Program-made: the position numbers and the translations under genes
Notes under the pieces: generated by a model
Databases searched by the model: none
Told to the model about the DNA's origin: nothing
The model's input: the letters and a program-made list of their open reading frames with translations, nothing else
Part shown: in pieces, positions 1 to 5,795 of the stretch
Numbering within the stretch: position 1 is the stretch's first letter
How the letters are laid out: each line of letters starts with the position of its first letter
Origin: Sporomusaceae bacterium UBA1887
GTDB lineage: Bacteria > Bacillota > Negativicutes > Sporomusales > DSM-15969
Length of the DNA stretch: 6,989 nucleotides
Assembly (NCBI GenBank): GCA_002337925.1
Contig: DDHB01000049.1
Location: 1 to 6,989, forward strand
Reading direction: 5' to 3'

Positions 1-50
1 AATATAAATAAAAAATTCCGGCGAATATGCCGGAATTTTTTATTTATATT
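1..50. terminator. Perfect 22-bp hairpin terminator after the DUF3793 gene
   Basis: Positions 1-22 and 29-50 are exact reverse complements, separated by the 6-nt loop GAATAT. The core is a GC-rich TTCCGGC/GCCGGAA stem flanked by A/T runs, so either strand would give a stem followed by a U-rich tail. On the minus strand it ends the DUF2325-DUF3793 transcript, and the TAA stop of the DUF3793 gene (44-46) lies inside the stem. The symmetry suggests a bidirectional terminator that could also serve a converging gene just outside the window. Confidence 0.88.
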
Positions 51-670
51 GCAAAAGCCAGTTCTTCCAAATTACCGCACAAAATTTCTTGCGGGGCAAC
101 GCCTTTAGCAAGCAGATTGTCTACATAAATCCGATCATCGGCATATTGCTTCATTGCTGCTAAGGATTCGTCAGGATTACCGTACACACACCATTCGCCC
201 CGGCATGTTAGTGGCAGATTTTCCAATCCCATAAATCCTAAAACATCTTTTAAGGGAATCCCTAGAAGGACTCCAACCTCATGAGGGCAGCATTGCTGAA
301 AACGTGCTTGCAATAGGTCAAGGCAAGGACCTAATCCACTGTTAACGGGATAACCGAATTGCAAGAGAAATTTTTTGTGCAAATTATAAATCAAACACTG
401 CTCCAGGATTGCTGGTCTGTAAAATAGCACTGTTTCTCTGTCTTTCGAAGTATGTAAAGCAGTAAATTGAATTACACTACCTGCCAGTATTAACTTCCCA
501 TAGGTACGCCATAAGGCCAGTAACGGCTGAAAGCGTATATCCGTCATCGTTAGCACTGTTGACGGCTTATTGCCGCAGATAGTGGGAGAAAGACTGCTCA
601 CAAGCCACTCGGAAAAGGCACTGACAGCTTTGTGTTGTTCTTCATCCAGATGGCTGAGTGAGTTATGCAT
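44..670 (-). CDS. DUF3793 family protein
   Basis: This is a 208-residue soluble protein with no signal peptide or membrane segment. I assign it to the DUF3793 family from the central block CPHEVGVLLGIPLKDVLGFMG (residues 128-148) followed by CRGEWCVYGN (156-165), which matches the family pattern of a Cys-Pro-His-Glu motif, a hydrophobic strand and a Trp-x-Val-Tyr-Gly motif. The biochemical role is unknown. It has several cysteines (for example C32, C92, C116, C127, C128, C156, C161, C198), which could fit metal, heme or redox chemistry, but that is inference. The ATG at 670 overlaps the last 8 nt of the upstream DUF2325 gene, and an AGGTGG ribosome site lies about 8 nt before it, inside that gene, so the two are likely translationally coupled. 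Expression should follow the Fur-controlled promoter upstream of 956. Confidence 0.85.
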   Translation of the reverse strand: MHNSLSHLDEEQHKAVSAFSEWLVSSLSPTICGNKPSTVLTMTDIRFQPLLALWRTYGKLILAGSVIQFTALHTSKDRETVLFYRPAILEQCLIYNLHKKFLLQFGYPVNSGLGPCLDLLQARFQQCCPHEVGVLLGIPLKDVLGFMGLENLPLTCRGEWCVYGNPDESLAAMKQYADDRIYVDNLLAKGVAPQEILCGNLEELAFAI

Positions 671-956
671 TCACCAATCCACCTACCTTCAGACAGGATT
701 CAATTGAACTCCAGCTCCGTTTTGCAAAAACGGTGGGTATAGAAAGTGATTTAGCCGCATCTTTCACCATCAGAGCCGTCATGTGATTAATATAGTCAGT
801 GAAGACTAATACAAAGGCAGCCTCCTGTGGGAGTCTAATACCCTTCTTATGCTTTACCTTGCGGCCAGTAACATGTATAAGTTCAGTCACGCCCATCAAG
901 CGTAGTTTTTGCTCGATATTACCCAAATGATCTCCACCTACTATAACAACTGACAT
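663..956 (-). CDS. DUF2325 domain-containing protein
   Basis: This 97-residue protein consists essentially of one DUF2325 domain. Visible family marks are an N-terminal beta strand with a GGD loop (residues 7-9), HVTGRK near residue 30, a hydrophobic strand then TDYINHMTA near 55, and IPTVFAKRS near 75. The fold predicted for the family is a small Rossmann-like alpha/beta domain; the function is unknown. The start ATG at 956 has a GGAGG site 9 nt upstream (966-970). The gene is the first in a two-gene operon with the DUF3793 gene, which it overlaps by 8 nt. Its promoter carries a near-consensus Fur box, so the operon is predicted to be induced when iron is scarce. A role in iron or heme homeostasis is inferred from that regulation, not from catalytic residues. 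Confidence 0.85.
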   Translation of the reverse strand: MSVVIVGGDHLGNIEQKLRLMGVTELIHVTGRKVKHKKGIRLPQEAAFVLVFTDYINHMTALMVKDAAKSLSIPTVFAKRSWSSIESCLKVGGLVNA

Positions 957-970
957 AACAGCTTCCCTCC

Positions 971-1001
971 ATTAGTGATATTGATTATCATTATCACTAA
1001 T
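971..1001. promoter_or_regulatory. Fur box (iron-responsive operator)
   Basis: Positions 977-995 read GATATTGATTATCATTATC, which matches 17 of 19 positions of the classical Fur consensus GATAATGATAATCATTATC. The site sits in a larger dyad centred on 986: ATTAGTGATA (971-980) is the exact reverse complement of TATCACTAAT (992-1001), and the inner TGAT/ATCA arms are also symmetric. It abuts and overlaps the -10 element at 1000-1005 and covers the expected transcription start (about 993). Fe-Fur binding here would block RNA polymerase. It lies between the promoter and the DUF2325 start codon. Confidence 0.88.
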
Positions 1002-1028
1002 AATAGGCAATTTTTGGACAATTGTCAA
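1000..1028 (-). promoter_or_regulatory. Sigma-A-type promoter of the DUF2325-DUF3793 operon
   Basis: On the minus strand there is a perfect -35 TTGACA (1028-1023), a 17-nt spacer and a -10 TATTAT (1005-1000). Transcription is expected to start near 993, inside the Fur box, giving a leader of about 37 nt. Such a near-consensus promoter should be strong when Fur is off. Confidence 0.85.
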
Positions 1029-1047
1029 GTATAATTTACGGTCCGGC

Positions 1048-1085
1048 AAAAAAATAAGGAAATCCGGTAACAACCAGATTTCCTT
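1048..1085 (-). terminator. Rho-independent terminator of the ilvB-ilvN-ilvA operon
   Basis: On the minus strand a 12-bp stem (1085-1074 with 1067-1056, one G-U pair) closes a 6-nt loop and is followed by ATTTTTTT (1055-1048). It lies 18 nt past the ilvA stop codon and just upstream of the Fur-controlled promoter, separating the two transcription units. Confidence 0.9.
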
Positions 1086-1103
1086 TTGCAGCAAAGAATA
1101 CCG

Positions 1104-2099
1104 TTAGGCACTGGTGCTCTGCCGGTGTCTTGCAGTAATAATACTAGACAATAGTAAGGGATCTACATTACCACCGCTGACAAGAACAGCCATGTTTTTT
1201 GTGGTCACCCGGAGCTTTTGAGCAAGCAGAGCAGCTACCCCTGCCGCACCTGCTCCTTCCGCAGTCAGCTTACCTCGCTCCAGCAGATATAACATGCCCT
1301 CCTGAATTTCTTCATCCGTTACTGTAACAATATCATCAACGTATTTCTTAATATATTGAAAGGTTAAATCGCCCGGCCGTTTTACAGCGATTCCGTCCGC
1401 GATTGTCTGTACGGTATTCAGCCCAATAATACTTCCCTGCTTCAAAGATTGTGCCATAGCAGCCGCCCCCGCTGCCTGAACACCAATTACTTTTATTTTA
1501 GGATTATGTTCTTTTACGGCAACTGCAATTCCCGCTAAGAGTCCGCCGCCGCCTACAGGAGCAACGATGGCATCTACATCGAAAAGCTTCGCCATAATTT
1601 CCAATGCAATCGTACCTTGTCCCGCCATAACTGCTTCATCATCAAAAGCGTGAATAAATTTCATTTGCTCTTGCTGCTGCATTTGCAGCGCATAAGCATA
1701 GGCATCGTCATAGCTTGCACCATAAAGATATACTTTTGCTCCATAAGCCTCAGTAGCTCTTACTTTAGCATGAGGAGCATGGCTCGGCATTACAACAACA
1801 GCGGGTATATTCCGGGCCTTTGCCGCCCAGGCCACACCTTGGGCATGATTGCCTGCCGATGCACAAATAATTCCTCTCCCGGCGTCTTTGGCCTGCAAGC
1901 CATATATCATATTAGCAGCTCCGCGCAGCTTGAAGGAGCCGGTTTTCTGCATATTCTCCAATTTGAGATAAACATTTTTGCCGGACATTTCACTTAACGT
2001 GCGACAGCTTTGCAATGGAGTTTTGTGAACTAAGGGGCGAATTCGCAGCAATGCCTCTTTGATTTGCGACAAGGTTAACGGTTGCGACAACGTATTCAT
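1104..2099 (-). CDS. ilvA: Threonine ammonia-lyase (threonine dehydratase), short form without regulatory domain
   Basis: PLP-dependent deaminase converting L-threonine to 2-oxobutyrate and ammonia, the first committed step of isoleucine synthesis from threonine. With the start at 2099 it has 331 residues. The PLP lysine is K57 in GSFKLRGA, the substrate loop is SAGNHAQG (81-88), and the phosphate-binding glycine loop is GGGG (183-186). The length equals a catalytic domain alone, like catabolic TdcB-type enzymes; the C-terminal ACT-like domains of classical feedback-inhibited IlvA are absent. The frame is open back to 2162, but the ATG at 2099 is preferred: it follows the ilvN stop by 1 nt, has AAGGA about 11 nt upstream, and the residues before it do not look like family sequence. 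Co-transcription with ilvBN under an Ile-type T-box argues for a biosynthetic role, so I use ilvA rather than tdcB. Confidence 0.92.
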   Translation of the reverse strand: MNTLSQPLTLSQIKEALLRIRPLVHKTPLQSCRTLSEMSGKNVYLKLENMQKTGSFKLRGAANMIYGLQAKDAGRGIICASAGNHAQGVAWAAKARNIPAVVVMPSHAPHAKVRATEAYGAKVYLYGASYDDAYAYALQMQQQEQMKFIHAFDDEAVMAGQGTIALEIMAKLFDVDAIVAPVGGGGLLAGIAVAVKEHNPKIKVIGVQAAGAAAMAQSLKQGSIIGLNTVQTIADGIAVKRPGDLTFQYIKKYVDDIVTVTDEEIQEGMLYLLERGKLTAEGAGAAGVAALLAQKLRVTTKNMAVLVSGGNVDPLLLSSIITARHRQSTSA

Positions 2100-2100
2100 A

Positions 2101-2601
2101 TTAATCGATTTCCTTTGCTGGTATTGCGCCCCGGGATAGCGCAATTTTACCGGTACGAACAATTTCTATTATGCCAAAATCCACTAATACTTCACACAAG
2201 GCATCGATCTTACTTTGTTCTCCTGTCAGTTCCACAACCATCGTCTCCCGGTTGATATCCACAATCTTTGCGCGAAAAATTTCAACAATATCGACAAGCT
2301 CAGAACGGTTTACTTTGCTTGCTTTTACTTTAATCAGTGCCAATTCACGCTGAATGGAATCTACATGTGTCAAATTCACGATCTTTATTACATCAATTAA
2401 TTTGGATAATTGATTGACTACCTGTTCCAATTCAATCTCATCGTCAACTTCCACATCCAGAGTAATCCGTGTTGTGTCCGGCTCTTCCGTATGACTGGCG
2501 GCAATACTTTCAATATTAAAAGCTCTGCGGCTGATTAGACCGGAAATATGCGTTAGTACACCCGGTCGGTTTTCTACTAATACGGCTAAAGTATATTTCA
2601 C
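2101..2601 (-). CDS. ilvN: Acetolactate (acetohydroxyacid) synthase, small regulatory subunit
   Basis: This 166-residue regulatory subunit activates the catalytic IlvB subunit and gives feedback sensitivity to branched-chain amino acids. The N-terminal ACT domain (about residues 3-75) opens with the family signature ENRPGVLTHISGLISRR followed by FNIESI. The second half (about 80-160) is the IlvN C-terminal domain, and the length is typical of the long bacterial form. Translation starts at GTG (2601), in a GTGA overlap with the TGA stop of ilvB (2598-2600). This 4-nt overlap implies translational coupling and balanced subunit synthesis. The TAA stop at 2101-2103 is followed one base later by the ilvA start. 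Confidence 0.95.
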   Translation of the reverse strand: MKYTLAVLVENRPGVLTHISGLISRRAFNIESIAASHTEEPDTTRITLDVEVDDEIELEQVVNQLSKLIDVIKIVNLTHVDSIQRELALIKVKASKVNRSELVDIVEIFRAKIVDINRETMVVELTGEQSKIDALCEVLVDFGIIEIVRTGKIALSRGAIPAKEID

Positions 2602-4301
2602 GATTCCAGCCCCCCCAATATCATTTGATCCAGCCGTCCTCCCGGCGGAACCATCGGTACCACATCTTCCGCTGCCGGCAGCAGCACATCGACAAGAACT
2701 GGTCCCTCAAGCGCAAAGGCCTGTTGTAAGACTGTTTCCAACTCTTCCGGTTTGGTGACTCGTAATCCGGTGACTCCCATTGCCTCCGCTAGTTTAACAA
2801 AATCGGTAGCGCCCTTGGTAGTTGAATGAGAATATCGCTGGTCATAAAAGGTTCGCTGCCATTGGTTTACCATGCCTAACACCTGGTTATTGCATACGAT
2901 AATTTTAAGTGGCAGGCCATTGTCGGCAGTTGTGGCCAGCTCTTGGCAATTCATCATGATACTGCCGTCACCGGTAACCAATATGACTGGCGTATCAGGC
3001 ATTCCCAATTGAGCTCCCATCGCTGCTGGCAGACCATAGCCCATCGTCCCCAGTCCACCGGAGGTTAACAAGGATCTCGGCTTAGTAAAGTTATAATATT
3101 GCGCCGTCCACATTTGGTGCTGACCAACATCGGTTACAATGATGGCTTTACCCTGTGTCAATTTGCTTATGCATTCAATCAATGCCTGCGGCATAACGAC
3201 TTCACTTGCCCGATTATACGATAACGGATTTTCTTGTTTCCAGTCCTCGACCTGTAACCGCCAGGCAGCAATTGCTTCCCGATAGGCTTGCGGTATTAGT
3301 GTTTGCTTGAATTTGTTGACGAATAGCGGCAAAGACCATCGCAAATCTCCGATTACGCGTAAGTCACAGCGTACATTCTTATTCACTTCTGCTGGATCAA
3401 TGTCAAAATGAACAATTTTGGCATGAGGGGCAAAATCTTTAACCAAGCTGGTTACACGGTCATCAAAGCGGGCCCCCACTGCAATCAGGAGATCACACTC
3501 TACAGTTGCCATATTAGCGGCAAATGTCCCATGCATCCCCAGCATCCCCAAATGCTCCGGTGCATCACTGGCTATACAGCCCAAGCCCATTAGGCTGGCA
3601 GTAACAGGCAACTCTGTGAGTGTTGTCAATTCTCGCAGCTGCTCTGCCGTATCGGAGAGATTGACACCACCGCCAACAAAAAGCAGTGGTTTCTTTGCCT
3701 GTAACAGTGCTGTAATAACAGCATCAACTGCTGCTGCATCACCGGCAAAAAGCGGGCTATAGCCGCGCAGCATAACACTAGCGGGATAGTCAAAATCGAT
3801 CGTAGAATTAAAAACATCTTTCGATATATCAATGACAACGGGCCCTGGCCGGCCGGTACGGGCAATATAGAATGCTTCTTTTAAGACCCTGGGCAGCTCC
3901 TGGACATTTTTGACCAGATAATTATGCTTAGTTATCGGCGTGGTAATCCCACACATATCGGCTTCCTGGAAAGAATCTTTTCCGATCAGCGATACCCCTA
4001 CCTGCCCGGTGATGGCCACTAGAGGCACCGAATCCATGTACGCTGTGGCAATCCCGGTAATTAAATTTGTCCCGCCAGGCCCGGAGGTAGCAAAACATAC
4101 ACCTACCTTGCCGGTAGCCCGGGCATAGCCGTCGGCAGCATGCACTGCTCCTTGTTCATGACGAGTGAGGATGTGGGGGAAATTCGTTTTATATAAAGCA
4201 TCATAAAGAGTTAATACTGCCCCGCCAGGATAACCGAATACCAGATCAACCCCTTCTCTTCTCAAAGCTTCAATTACTGCTTCTGCACCTAGCATTTTCA
4301 A
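2598..4301 (-). CDS. ilvB: Acetolactate (acetohydroxyacid) synthase, large catalytic subunit
   Basis: TPP- and FAD-dependent enzyme that condenses pyruvate with pyruvate or 2-oxobutyrate to start valine/leucine or isoleucine synthesis. It has 567 residues, a normal length. The N-terminal TPP-binding domain carries the catalytic glutamate E49 in TRHEQGAVHAADGYARATG. The FQEAD segment (111-115) and TKHNYLV are typical of acetolactate synthases. The C-terminal TPP motif runs from GDGS (444-447) to NN (471-472), followed by the NQWQRTFY segment (W481) characteristic of this enzyme. The start is taken as TTG at 4301: AAGGAGG (4310-4316) is 8 nt before it and the resulting MKMLGAEAV matches the usual N terminus. 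An ATG two codons later (4295) would be 14 nt from the ribosome site. It is the first gene after the T-box leader and overlaps ilvN by 4 nt. Residue 102 (GQVG) is Gly where many homologues have Pro, Ala or Ser. Confidence 0.96.
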   Translation of the reverse strand: MKMLGAEAVIEALRREGVDLVFGYPGGAVLTLYDALYKTNFPHILTRHEQGAVHAADGYARATGKVGVCFATSGPGGTNLITGIATAYMDSVPLVAITGQVGVSLIGKDSFQEADMCGITTPITKHNYLVKNVQELPRVLKEAFYIARTGRPGPVVIDISKDVFNSTIDFDYPASVMLRGYSPLFAGDAAAVDAVITALLQAKKPLLFVGGGVNLSDTAEQLRELTTLTELPVTASLMGLGCIASDAPEHLGMLGMHGTFAANMATVECDLLIAVGARFDDRVTSLVKDFAPHAKIVHFDIDPAEVNKNVRCDLRVIGDLRWSLPLFVNKFKQTLIPQAYREAIAAWRLQVEDWKQENPLSYNRASEVVMPQALIECISKLTQGKAIIVTDVGQHQMWTAQYYNFTKPRSLLTSGGLGTMGYGLPAAMGAQLGMPDTPVILVTGDGSIMMNCQELATTADNGLPLKIIVCNNQVLGMVNQWQRTFYDQRYSHSTTKGATDFVKLAEAMGVTGLRVTKPEELETVLQQAFALEGPVLVDVLLPAAEDVVPMVPPGGRLDQMILGGLES

Positions 4302-4367
4302 ATAAGCCGCCTCCTTATTATCTCAAGTCCTGCCGTCACATTTTAGCCTCTGTTATTTTTAAACATC

Positions 4368-4405
4368 AAAAAACCTCCGTCCCCTATATAAAAGGGACGG
4401 AGGTT
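4368..4405 (-). terminator. T-box leader attenuator (intrinsic terminator)
   Basis: On the minus strand AACCTCCGTCCC (4405-4394) pairs perfectly with GGGACGGAGGTT (4383-4372) around an AU-rich loop, followed by a run of six T (4373-4368). The ascending arm, including CGTCCC, can instead pair with the GGG before the T-box sequence, which is the expected switch between terminator and antiterminator. It sits 66 nt before the ilvB start codon. Confidence 0.93.
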
Positions 4406-4650
4406 AATCCGCGCTACCACCCAAATTACTATGGTCACCCATAGTCTCTCTACAGGTACGGAGTAAAATACTCGATACCTCGCCCACAATAACGGGTGGC
4501 GTTTCCTCTACAAGAGGCCCGGCGCGGCTTACTCATTGTTTCAGCGCGCAACTCACGGATGATTTTCATGATAGTCGATACTGCCGGCTCACACCAAACC
4601 CGGCTCGCTGAAAATATCATAAACTATAACTACTCTTCCGTTCATCGTCA
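4368..4650 (-). promoter_or_regulatory. T-box riboswitch leader, isoleucine type, upstream of ilvBNA
   Basis: The untranslated leader before ilvB has the order of parts expected of a T-box, which senses uncharged tRNA and antiterminates. Stem I is closed by ACGGA (4641-4637) with TCCGT (4559-4555). Its distal part shows AGCGAGCCGG...TTTGGTG...TGAGCCGGC (about 4610-4581), the AG-bulge and terminal-loop region that docks the tRNA elbow. On the 3' side, GAAAATCATCC places an AUC (Ile) specifier at 4563-4561, followed by the usual purine. GCGCG/CGCGC arms (about 4549-4522) and CCTC/GAGG fit stem II/IIA. The T-box UGGUAGCGCG (4419-4410) supplies the UGGU bulge, which would pair with an ACCA tRNA end. 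The attenuator follows. The Ile specificity is read by eye and is less certain than the T-box call. Exact ends are approximate. Confidence 0.93.
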
Positions 4651-4662
4651 TTTTACTATGGA

Positions 4663-4683
4663 TTTTGTATTAATGATACAAAA
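4663..4683. repeat. Inverted repeat overlapping the -10 element of the ilv promoter
   Basis: TTTTGTAT (4663-4670) and ATACAAAA (4676-4683) are perfect 8-bp inverted arms with a 5-nt spacer. The dyad straddles the -10 hexamer (4673-4678) and the expected transcription start. The position suits a repressor operator, but the sequence is AT-rich and I do not recognise the motif as that of a known regulator such as CodY. Confidence 0.45.
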
Positions 4684-4701
4684 CATTCTCCTCGCTGTCA
4701 A
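4673..4701 (-). promoter_or_regulatory. Sigma-A-type promoter of the T-box-ilvBNA operon
   Basis: On the minus strand there is a perfect -35 TTGACA (4701-4696), a 17-nt spacer and a -10 TATCAT (4678-4673). The predicted start is near 4666, about 25 nt before the base of stem I, which leaves a leader of roughly 300 nt before any read-through into ilvB. Confidence 0.82.
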
Positions 4702-4740
4702 CACTTTTGTTTTCAGTGAGGACTAAATAGTATTAGAGCT

Positions 4741-4786
4741 ATAAAAAAGCAGAAGAATCGCATCGTGAGATACAATTCTTCTGCTT
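4741..4786 (-). terminator. Rho-independent terminator of the porin gene
   Basis: On the minus strand AAGCAGAAGAAT (4786-4775) pairs perfectly with ATTCTTCTGCTT (4758-4747) around a 16-nt loop that can itself form a short ATC/GAT pairing. A run of six T (4748-4743) follows. It begins 13 nt after the porin stop codon and insulates the ilv promoter downstream. Confidence 0.92.
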
Positions 4787-4799
4787 GTTCTGTTAGAAT

Positions 4800-5768
4800 T
4801 TAGAATGAGTACGTTACAGTTGCTTCAAAAGCAGTGTTTTTTGCATTATTAGAAAGCGCTTTCCGGTCTTTGAATACAAGCTCCATGCCAGTGGTAGCAT
4901 CAAATTGGTGCGTTACACCGTAATGAATACCTTTTTGAGCATTTTCAAAGTCGGTTCCTTTACCCATGTCGCCATTTTCTTCTACACGGAAATAAGTAAA
5001 TGAAACGGCATTTTTGCCATCAAAATCATAACCAAGTGTTGCAGCATATGCTTTATTTTCGCTGTCGCTGTTTGATTTGGTATATTCAGCAGTCAGGCTG
5101 CTTTTCCCCAAAGTATAAGTGCTATCAACAGCCCAGTGGTTCGTGCTTTCACCACTATTATCTCGATATTGATAACGACCCAGTGTCACACCATAGTTTA
5201 ATCTCTCGGAAGGGCTGTAGCCTGCACGGAGAGCATAAACGCGGTTGTCCGCATTGTCGCCTGCATTATCTTCCTGAGCAGCAACCAGCGCCAAATCTAC
5301 AATACCTGATTTACCGTTTGCAGTAACACCGTCAACAAAATAATGTTTGCCGATATTGGAGTCTGCACGGCTGTACAGCAGCGCGGTTGTGCCAACTGCA
5401 ACATCCTGGCGGCCGATTTTATAAGTGAAATCTTTACCTGCGTGAGTGAAGCCGAACTGATCAAAAGCCAGAACGGATCTTCTGTCTTCACTGTATGCAC
5501 TACCATCTGCATTAAAATCGCCAAAACCGGCTTTAGAAATACGCTGTCCACCCAAACGGGTATAGAAGGACCAGTTGGAGCCCAAATCAGCTTCGCCTAA
5601 TACTCTCAAAGTGGAGATATTGGCTGAGCTATTAGCTTCCCCGTCTTCAGTATCTTTTTCATATTTTACCGATACATCTCCACTGAATTTAACTTCGGCA
5701 AAAGCTGCCGTAGTCATGGTTAGCGTGGCTCCTGCCAACAGCATGGCAACTACCTTTTTCGCTTTCAT
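4800..5768 (-). CDS. Outer-membrane beta-barrel porin
   Basis: This 322-residue protein starts with a Sec signal peptide: Lys-rich residues 2-5, a hydrophobic core VVAMLLAGATLTMTTAA, and a predicted cleavage after AFA at residue 24. The mature part is built of alternating polar/hydrophobic strands separated by Asp/Asn/Gly/Ser-rich loops and ends in TVTYSF, with the C-terminal aromatic residue used for outer-membrane barrel insertion. It resembles general diffusion porins in style, but I cannot name a substrate. There is no N-terminal SLH domain, unlike the OmpM-type porins of Negativicutes, so it is not obviously tethered to the cell wall. The ATG at 5768 is chosen because AAGGAG (5777-5782) lies 8 nt upstream; a GTG at 5777 in the same frame would overlap the ribosome site. 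It lies 27 nt downstream of the cysteine-rich peptide gene and ends at a strong terminator. Confidence 0.87.
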   Translation of the reverse strand: MKAKKVVAMLLAGATLTMTTAAFAEVKFSGDVSVKYEKDTEDGEANSSANISTLRVLGEADLGSNWSFYTRLGGQRISKAGFGDFNADGSAYSEDRRSVLAFDQFGFTHAGKDFTYKIGRQDVAVGTTALLYSRADSNIGKHYFVDGVTANGKSGIVDLALVAAQEDNAGDNADNRVYALRAGYSPSERLNYGVTLGRYQYRDNSGESTNHWAVDSTYTLGKSSLTAEYTKSNSDSENKAYAATLGYDFDGKNAVSFTYFRVEENGDMGKGTDFENAQKGIHYGVTHQFDATTGMELVFKDRKALSNNAKNTAFEATVTYSF

Positions 5769-5795
5769 ATAAAACACTCCTTAACCTTATGTATT

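Noticed and set aside
1617..1997. 126-residue plus-strand ORF
   Set aside because: It is entirely inside ilvA on the opposite strand, with no recognisable domain; a frame shadow of a well-conserved gene.
2100..2162. N-terminal extension of IlvA to an upstream start at 2162
   Set aside because: It would overlap the ilvN 3' end by about 60 nt and add residues unlike the family; the ATG at 2099 fits spacing and ribosome site better.
3626..3865. 79-residue minus-strand ORF
   Set aside because: It is an out-of-frame reading inside ilvB, whose own frame is intact and conserved throughout.
4496..4726. 76-residue plus-strand ORF
   Set aside because: It lies antisense to the T-box leader and ilv promoter, has no convincing ribosome site, and its composition is explained by the structured RNA on the other strand.
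5000..5600. Plus-strand and alternative-frame ORFs across the porin
   Set aside because: They are antisense or out of frame to a clear signal-peptide barrel protein, low in recognisable motifs, and lack initiation signals.
5769..5777. GTG start of the porin at 5777
   Set aside because: The GTG overlaps the AAGGAG ribosome site itself; the ATG at 5768 is 8 nt from that site and begins a normal signal peptide.
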